Assembly (NCBI GenBank): GCA_035610365.1 | Contig: CM069436.1 | Location: 10,406,937 to 10,470,936 of the forward strand | Direction of reading: 5' to 3' | Length of the DNA stretch: 64,000 nt | DNA from: Aquatica leii | Lineage: Eukaryota; Arthropoda; Insecta; Coleoptera; Lampyridae | Shown: positions 56,531-64,000 of the stretch, in pieces | Numbering within the stretch: position 1 is the first letter of the stretch | Layout of the letters: every line of letters begins with the position of its first letter | Position numbers and translations under genes: made by a program | The notes under the pieces: model-generated | The model's database searches: none | The model's input: only the letters and a program-made list of their open reading frames with translations | Told to the model about the DNA's origin: nothing

Positions 56531-58276
56531 GATAGTCCTTTACACTATACAAAATTGGACAATTTACACAGTTACGTTTTAAATACAATTTTAATTGCAA
56601 TTACAATAATACGATGAGTCAATAGTTAAAAGTCATCTTATAGTCAAAGGACCTCACAAAATACTAATCGCGGCGTAATTTGTTTTTTTAAAGGATTTTA
56701 GACCATAAATTAATAAAAGTACAAAGTAAAACAGTAAAAGATGTGTGTATTTTGTTTATAAAAAATGTATACAAATAAACTTTGATTACTAAAATGTTAT
56801 TGTTTTATTGTAAGGTGTTTAACAATTTAATTAGTTGTTTTTGTATTTTCTGTTTTGTTAATATACGAAATTCTAATTTAAAAATGTATAATATTGTTGT
56901 ATAATAAAACGCATTAATTCAATTTTGATTTCTAAAATTCGCAGAGTTATCTGCCCTCCCACTTGCGGCAAAATATTTACAAGAATAGTTAAAACTTGAC
57001 CATAAACATAAAACTTAAATCGTTACAGGATTCTAAACTCCAACAGTTCTATGGAGTTTAGAACCTAAACACAGTTCAAACCCGTAATCCGATCTTCGAG
57101 ACTACCACAAACTTTGAGCAAAATTTAAAATAACCTAACTCCATATAGAATGACTCTAAAATTTAGTAATACAAAGTAAAAGACAAATAATTGTACTGAC
57201 AACTAATAACTAAAATTAATATGTAATTAATATAAATAAATAATGTAAATGTAAATAAATACAGAGAGAAAAAAAAAAACAAAAAATACTACCAGCAAAA
57301 AAAAAAGAAAAATTAATTTTTAATGCAAAAAAAGAGTACGAGAAATCAATAAAAACATCATAACCAAAAAAAATTTAAAAATGACAATAACATAAAGAAA
57401 GTTATACAAAAAAACCTGATTGATGAAAATATTAAAAGAGTTAACTTATGACAAGACGCAACATTCAAACTGCAAAATTTTTTTTTTAATTAACGATATC
57501 TTTTTTTCATTTATGTTAATAACATAATGATTTTTAGCCTAAAGAGCTCTTATTGGAATATAAAATTTTGCAAAGTTTACTTGTGTTAGTGGTTTTTAGA
57601 AAAATAAATAAAATGCTAACCAATCGCAAATAAAAATAAATTAAAGTAAATAAACATTTGAGTAAATTACTATGTATTTTACGACTTTGTGTAATAATTT
57701 ATCTAGATTATTTATTCTGTTTGACATTTTTTTATTATATTTGTAAACAATTATACTAACATATACAACATACAATTACTTAATAGGAGATATTTTCAAC
57801 ATTATAAAAATCTGCGTACACAAAAATCATTTGTTATGTATGGAACCATTAGGATGGCGCGACGATTTTGCAAACATTTGCATATGCAAACTGAAATGCG
57901 TCTATGCAAGTTTAAACATGTCTCAAACATCTAACGCTGATAGCGTATTAGTAGATACAAAAATAAATTTTAAAAGTTAAATTAAGTATAGTACATCGGT
58001 AACAATCTTTTAAATTTGTTTTTATTTAATAATAAAAATAAGTAGAATTCGGATAAATATGCACTAATTATGTATGCTAATATGCGTTAGAAACATTAAA
58101 AATATGCAGTTAGTATGCAGTTTAAAAAACTATTTTATTCTAGCTAAAAGTATGAAATAGTAATTTACTTAACAAGCGTTGAAAATAAAGCATAGCATAA
58201 CAATCGTTAATGCAACGCGAAACAGCATGACATTGTTCCAATATAATTTTGAAAACATCGATTTGTACAATATACT
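56531..58276. other. AT-rich DNA, no supported gene
   Basis: No gene. It contains the hairpin at 57031-57063, a 14-bp palindrome TTTGCATATGCAAA at 57877-57890 and several TATGCA words up to 58140, just upstream of the Tc1 remnant. Confidence 0.45.
57031..57063. repeat. Perfect 11-bp hairpin
   Basis: TTCTAAACTCC and GGAGTTTAGAA pair exactly around an 11-base loop. No poly-T tail, promoter or microRNA-like arm extension is evident, so the function is unknown. Confidence 0.6.
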
Positions 58277-59200
58277 ATGAAGCAATTTGCCATAACCGGA
58301 TCACATGTTTATAGGCCTAGAACCGGGCGTAGATCGATCACGACAGGTAGTGAGAACCAAAATATATTGAAAGAGTTGTTGAAAAATATGAAGAAAGTAT
58401 CATCGGACCTCGCTGCTGAATTGCCAGAAGAGTTTAATAAAACAATATCTGCTCGCATCACATGTAGACCGCTTCAAAAACTTGGTCTAAAACGCTGTGA
58501 AACCAGAAAAAAATTATAGCTCTCCAGCAAAAATAAAAAGGCACGATATGAGTGCGATCTAAAATACCCAAGTTTTACTAAACAAGATTGTTCAAATATC
58601 GTGTAATCAAACTATTCAAATTTAGAGGTAAGATGTTTTATCAAATTTTAATAATTTTATTAGAAAATAAAATTTATCAATAAAAAAAGAGCGAATTGTC
58701 TATAATATTCCTTCGTCGTGTAGTCAAAGAAATTAAACCAGAGTGTGTGGTATCAATTGTAAAAGCAGTATCAACGCGATAGATCACATGTACTAGAATC
58801 TGTGGCAATACAAACATGAACAGCGAGTTAAGTTCTAACACGATAATGCAACTGCCACTAAGCTGTCTGCACAATGGCTTAGCTTCGAAAAAATAATATT
58901 GAACTTTTGGACTGGCACCCAGTCACCAGTTAGCTCAGGGACCTAAACTCTATTTCATATTTATAGAGTTTATTAAACCGCAAAGTCAGAACTCAGAATT
59001 AAATAAATTGATAAATTGCTTGCACTTAGAGTGAAACGTTTGAGGCTCCAAAAACTGTAAAAAAATTGCCAACTCTTTGCAAAAAAATTCCTGTTTATAT
59101 TACAACAAATAGTAAGCCCACCAAATATTGATTTTTTGTGAATAATAAAACCTACACAAGTTTTAATTTGATTGTTTTCAAAAAAACATACGTGTTTAAT
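58277..59200 (+). pseudogene. Tc1-like transposase, copy B (N-terminus preserved)
   Basis: An 80-codon frame from the ATG at 58277 carries the paired helix-turn-helix: GRRSITTGSENQNILKEL, MKKVSSDLAAELPEEF and ISARITCRPLQKLGLKRC, the Tc1 pattern (SSKDLAAEL...ISARTVRRRLxxxGLKG). A stop at 58517 follows; then LSSKNKKARY-like and much decayed catalytic DNA. The end is recognisable near 59085 as KKIPVYITTNSKPTKY (family SMPxRxxxVIxxxGGxTKY). Copy A begins at the position equivalent to 58460. DNA 5' of 58277 shows no terminal inverted repeat that I can match. Confidence 0.78.
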
Positions 59201-59299
59201 ACTTAAGGCTGGTGTTAATGAGTGGCACAAGTTTTAGTCACTATGCCAAAAATCATCTTCACATAAACCAATATAGTAAATTATGTTATACAAAAACTC

Positions 59300-61165
59300 T
59301 AACACAGTTGCGCTGTAAACGTCACGTATTTTATTTCCCCATTCGTATCCTGCATTGAAGAATCTAGTCTTTCTCGAGGCCAATAATCTTCGGGTTGCAA
59401 AAGCCAACTCGGACCCGCCCACAAAGCGAAAAATTAAGCAACTTCTCTAGGAGAAGAACACGCGAAGCTGGATCCGCTGGATTGTCACACGAACGAACAT
59501 GACGCCAGCAACTCAGAGGGATGCGTTCTTGGATATGAGAAACTTTATTTGCGACAAACATTTTCCATTTATGTAGAGAGGAACGTATCCAAACTAATGC
59601 GACCTTGGAATCACTTCAAGCAACTATGTTGTTAATGTCTATCAAATTGGCATACGACTTCAAGACAAACACAACTAAGTTTAAAAGCAAAACTGTTGCC
59701 AACAATTCTAAACGCGGGATTGACCGTCGTTTGATTAAAGCGACTTTTGATTTAGCTATAAAAAATGAAACAAAGGCACTATTTTCTACTACAAAACGAC
59801 GAAGATAAACGACAGCAGCGTAACCTAACTCGGACGTATCACAAAATGCGTGTAACGAACAATTTGCAAATGATTAGGGTTTAGAGCAACGAAGATTCCG
59901 ATGATTTGACAAACTAGCCAATGACGACTTATACTTTGACCATTGGATACAAACGTCTGCTAGGGGCTCTGCATCCCAGTCTAATCCTAGAAGCCACAGA
60001 TTCTGTATCAATCGTTTACCAAAGGATCATATACGCAAGCGACCTCAGACAAAACAGATCTTTTGGTACAAAGGGCGCTTACTGGTTTGACCATGAATGA
60101 AAACAAATCGATTTTTGCTTGCCACTGAAAGCCTAAAATCTTTGAAATAGTTAAGTTGTCTTGCTCAAAGACAACGGAATAGTTCTGACAAAATTCAGAC
60201 GGCAGCAAAGTTAACAACGAAGGTGAATTGGCTGCCCACTTGCGCAATTCAAAACAACCTGACTTCAATAGTTTAATCAATTGGTTTTGCAGTTCTAACA
60301 ACGACTCTAACGTGTCTGTTCCTCATACAAAATCGTCAACGTATAAATTCGAAGTATGGCTTGAGCAGCAAGTGGAAAGTTTTCTTTGCCATCCTGTGCT
60401 AATTGCAAGAGACAGCGAATAGCTAGAAAAGGTGAAGAAGCGTAACCATATGTTACGGTATTCAATCTGAAGGTTTGGATGGTTTCATCGGTAGAAAACC
60501 TCCAAAGGATCAATTGGAATTGCCGATGCAAATCCTTCAGTAAAATCTGTCTAAACATTTGACGTACGTCGCAAGTGAAAACAAACTTGAACCACCGAAA
60601 ACGAATAAGCATAGCTTTAATGTCGCTTTGCAGCTTTGGACCAGCAAGAAGCGTCTCGTTGAAGGAGATACCTGCGCTATCCTTAGCCGAAGCAAAACTA
60701 CATAAATTTTGTGATGATCATTTTCTTAAAAAATGCAATAATGCGGTACGTAATAACTATGTACACTATCAATATTCGCAGTTGAAACTGAGGACATGCG
60801 ACCTGCATTCAAATAATCATGCATGAATTTACTATATTTCTCCCTCATAACGGGGTGTAAGCTTAAATGACGTTCAAGTGTTAATAGACGGCGGCACGAC
60901 ACGACCCTACAAACGTCGGTGAAGACTCGGCGTCGTTGAACGGCAACGATACTATAAAACGACCCAAATGGTCTCTTGCGTACGTTCTTACAAACAAATC
61001 TTCAGCTAGCTGATCTTCCGGAAAAGTGAGGCAAGGACTAGTAGGAACATTTTTCACGTTCCAAAACTATTTCAGAGTGTCATCAAGTGACGGTTTAAAC
61101 GATACGAAAAACGAGTGGGGTTGCGGTTGAGTCATCGCATTGCAAGATATATGACCTAGTAATGC
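59300..61165 (-). pseudogene. BEL/Pao retrotransposon pol, copy B (protease and integrase deleted)
   Basis: Sense order on the minus strand: only the last part of the protease (about 61165-61070); reverse transcriptase about 60900-60300 with TCDVRQMFRQILLKD, TVTYGYASSPFLAIR and, in a shifted frame, NLYVDDFV, so the catalytic YVDD survives followed by a stop; thumb 60301-60008 (KILGFQWQAKIDLFSFMV, TKRSVLSEVACVYDP); RNase H remnant about 59880-59640; and the piece 59561-59364 with IPLSCWRHVRSCDNPADPAS, the usual block before integrase. At about 59308 it jumps straight to DNA that in copy A lies 1.78 kb away, removing integrase and the Penelope fragment. Confidence 0.9.
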
Positions 61166-61167
61166 GA

Positions 61168-61610
61168 TACCATCTTCTAGAGGATATACCGAAAGATAGG
61201 GAACACTCAAGAAGGATTTCCAAATGTGTATAAATACCAAAGAAACAAATCGTAGGTCAGTTATTGCCGTAATGCGAATACAGCAGTGTTAAGAAGATTA
61301 CTCAAGTTTAAATAAATAAGTCGCTAACGCGTATGAGATAAACCTACGGTGTATAATCTGATACGCGATTTTAGTGTAAACAAGTGTGTGAAGTTATCCG
61401 CGCACTTTATCTTATCTTCGTGTAAGTGATAGTGCTATAAATTAGTGTAAGCGTTTTCATTAAATATTATTAGATTTAATTAGTTCGGTTAATTTAAAAG
61501 TGTACATATTTCTAGTATAAGTAAAAATATTTTTAGTAGTTTCAATAAATTAGTTTTAATAATAAAATTCGCTACAGTATATAGGTTTATCGTAAAAATT
61601 GTGTAATTTT
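61168..61610 (-). repeat. LTR-like block of the BEL element, copy B
   Basis: Equivalent to 5225-5660. In the first 250 bases I count about 13 differences from copy A, and a 16-base piece (ACAACGGTTATACAT region) is absent. It begins at the breakpoint of the protease deletion. Confidence 0.6.
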
Positions 61611-64000
61611 GTATTATAGTAAAGAATTAGTAATAAAAAGTTGTGTTACGCACTATCACCTTTTTTGTAAATGTTTTACAATAACTAAAACACAACAAAA
61701 AAAATTACATAAAATCTTATAGTATAAACGATAAAAATTACAATCAAATCAACACACAAAATAAATCAAAATACTTTAAAAAAATTACATTCAAAAAATG
61801 AGATTCAGTCATAGAAATGTCTACAAATTGATACCAAAAATTAAGTTTCTGAAAAATCACCCTGTATACTAATAACTATATATGTTAAATTTAATTTACA
61901 AAACGTTATTGTTTAAAGCATCAGTTTCATACTTTTCTTTTTATTAAAAACAATTATTTTTAAAAAAATTATATAAATTTGTATTTACCATAAAAACCTT
62001 TTTGAGTTTAAGTACACTTATGTAATTCACAATTTGCACATAAAACTGACACGTCCGTAAATAAAGACACAAAAGAACAAGTCGTAGAATAAACGCGCAA
62101 TGCATAAAATATAAGTGATTATAGCTGTTTTACGAAAACATATTCTTAAAAAATTATATTTGTAACAACATAAAAAAATATTCAATTATCTTTGATTACT
62201 TCAATTCTCACCATTGTGTAATAATTATGGCACATAAAACTTTACGTTTCTTATATAACGTAATACGATATAAAAGATAAAACCAGTTAAAGATATTTAA
62301 TTAACAACGAAAAGTTTATTTTCTTTGTATTATTAGAGTTTGTGGTTTATATGGAAGAGAACCCTCAAAGCTTAGCGTCTACTGTTTCTTGGTATACCTT
62401 TAATTGTAGTAGGTGTACTGATAATTCTTGTTTAAATTGAAAATTAGTAATTTTAAGTATATTTATTTATTAACAAGAAATAATGAATGTTACAAATTTT
62501 TTTTGTTTTAAATGCGATGCAAATTAATAGCAAAATTGCATTTAGTTTGAAAATAAACTGTAAGTTAAAATACAATTATAAAATTGTGACCTATCATGAA
62601 GTAACGTTAATACCAATACATAAATCCTAATTAATCGTTATTATGATTAAAATTATATGATATGGATCAATGCAGACAAACCTTGTGGGGTCATAGTGAA
62701 CTTGGTGCTAGTGAAGCAACATGTTAACAATAAAAGCATAAACCAAATCGATACTTCCAAGTCTCTAAATGTAACAGGTACAATTACACATTTCATTAAT
62801 TTACCTTTGGTTTAAACATACATTTATTTATTTTTTGAGTAATTGGTAGACAGTATTCGAATTTGGTGTAAAACAGTTTGCACACAAACGTTTTTTTGCA
62901 GTTAAGATACTTGTTGATCTAACCTTTGTAACATTACCTGTTACATTACGTGAATCAATAAAACGAAAATAACGCAGGTGTTTCTGTGTTATACAATAGA
63001 ACAGTTAGGATTTTATCTAAAAATTTAAAGAAAATTAAATTATTGAAATAATCCAAATCGAGCAAATTTGAAGACCAATTACATACTTGTAAAATAAATG
63101 ATTCGAGTTTACACATAAAACAAATTAATTTTTAACTAAACGTGAATTGAGTATTTGCAAAACCTAATTTTAAAAACACAATTTAAAAACAAATTGCTAA
63201 AATCGACATTCTTTCCATTAAAAGTACTTTTTCCCTCTTTTTTATTCCAACTCGATTTACCCTAATTCTTCAAAGTGTTGCTAATGTACACCTCGTGGGA
63301 TTTAGACAACAATTTGTCTCCATGGATGATTGATTATTTTAAATACAACATGTATACATACATGTTTTTCATATATTACTAAAGAAGTTTGATTTATAGT
63401 AGTATGTTACTAAGATGCAATAAACATTTTTTAATATTTTAATAATTTTAATTGAGGTAAGTTTTAATGTTACGAGTAATTACACTTAAAGTATTGATTA
63501 CGTGGGTGTGTGTTTTGCACACGTGATAAGAAGGAGCAGCTTATTATGCCAGCGGTAAATTACGCATTACGTTATAGCCATTTTAACAAAAATGTTGATA
63601 ACCAATATAGAAAAGCATAAATAATTAAAAAAATGGTTAAGCAAATACTTTTAACACATAAAGTAAAAGCATAAAAATCAAACTTCAAAGCTAAATCCTT
63701 TTTGTACAGATATTTTGTACATACAAAATAATTTTAACGCAGTTTTAAATTGTATATTTTAACAAATTTTTAAAAATTTAAAAGTACTGAATGTTGTTGA
63801 TATATTAAAATATATACAAATTAAGATTAAAATATTATAAAACGTTTTAATAGACTTCTATAAACTGCTTTAGTTTTAGAAACAAAGTTTTTAGTTTTAC
63901 TGTTATGTATGAAAATGCTTTTATTAGCAACATTAAGCTTTTATTGATAGAAAATTAAACAAGTTTGTTTTCTATTTGAACAAAAAACACTAAATAGTTA
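61611..64000. repeat. Noncoding right part of the duplicated segment, copy B
   Basis: Collinear with 5661-8062 and nearly identical to it by eye apart from single changes and small indels, such as an extra TACA near 63358. No gene or RNA recognised. Confidence 0.7.

Larger units (their letters stand above)
58460..64000. repeat. Large segmental repeat, copy B
   Basis: Counterpart of 1-8062, continuing past the right end of the window. Deletions compared with copy A fall near 59229, 59308 and 61168. It keeps short coding pieces lost from A, including the YVDD region of the BEL reverse transcriptase. Confidence 0.9.

Overview
The window looks like AT-rich euchromatin from an arthropod, most likely an insect. 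The evidence is the mix of mobile elements: BEL/Pao and Ty3/gypsy LTR elements, Penelope-like retroelements, APE-type LINEs, piggyBac, Tc1/mariner, pogo/Tigger and hAT transposons. The Ty3 element has a lysine-tRNA primer site, and one candidate 5' exon has a GTAAGT splice donor. There are no operons, rRNA genes, convincing tRNA genes or CRISPR arrays. I cannot name the species. Almost every recognisable reading frame is a broken transposase or reverse transcriptase.

Layout. 1-8062 and 58460-64000 are two copies, in the same orientation, of one long segment: a Tc1 remnant, a reversed BEL/Pao pol, a reversed LTR-like block and about 2.4 kb of noncoding DNA. Both copies run off the window. Between them lie: 8341-12126, a pogo/Tigger transposase split by an inverted Penelope cluster that itself holds a LINE tail; 12903-15833, a TA-type MITE, a mariner fragment and a foldback; 17955-20400, a LINE reverse transcriptase cut by piggyBac copy 1; 21045-22910, a LINE endonuclease fragment and a diverged LTR; 25673-25857, a hAT MITE with perfect target duplications; 27618-28034, a 100-N assembly gap abutting the 3' end of piggyBac copy 3; 28240-33190, mariner and Ty3/gypsy remnants; 35226-37302, piggyBac copy 2, complete from TTAA to TTAA; 37478-39158, a candidate solo LTR and a block of direct and inverted repeats; 41060-42816, a Crypton-like tyrosine recombinase pseudogene split by a foldback; 44420-46065, LINE, Tigger-like and mariner remnants; 51145-51290, a CpG-rich promoter-like patch with a possible host first exon; 52281-55680, a Tc1-like element with long inverted arms, carrying a MITE and a hAT element that landed inside its transposase; 56140-56530, another pogo-type fragment.

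Nothing here is a coordinated gene system. The interest is in the nesting order, the mosaic divergence of the end duplication, two loci with exact target-site duplications, and one short candidate host exon. The long stretches between were read on both strands and hold no gene I can support. Percent differences quoted are hand counts on short samples.
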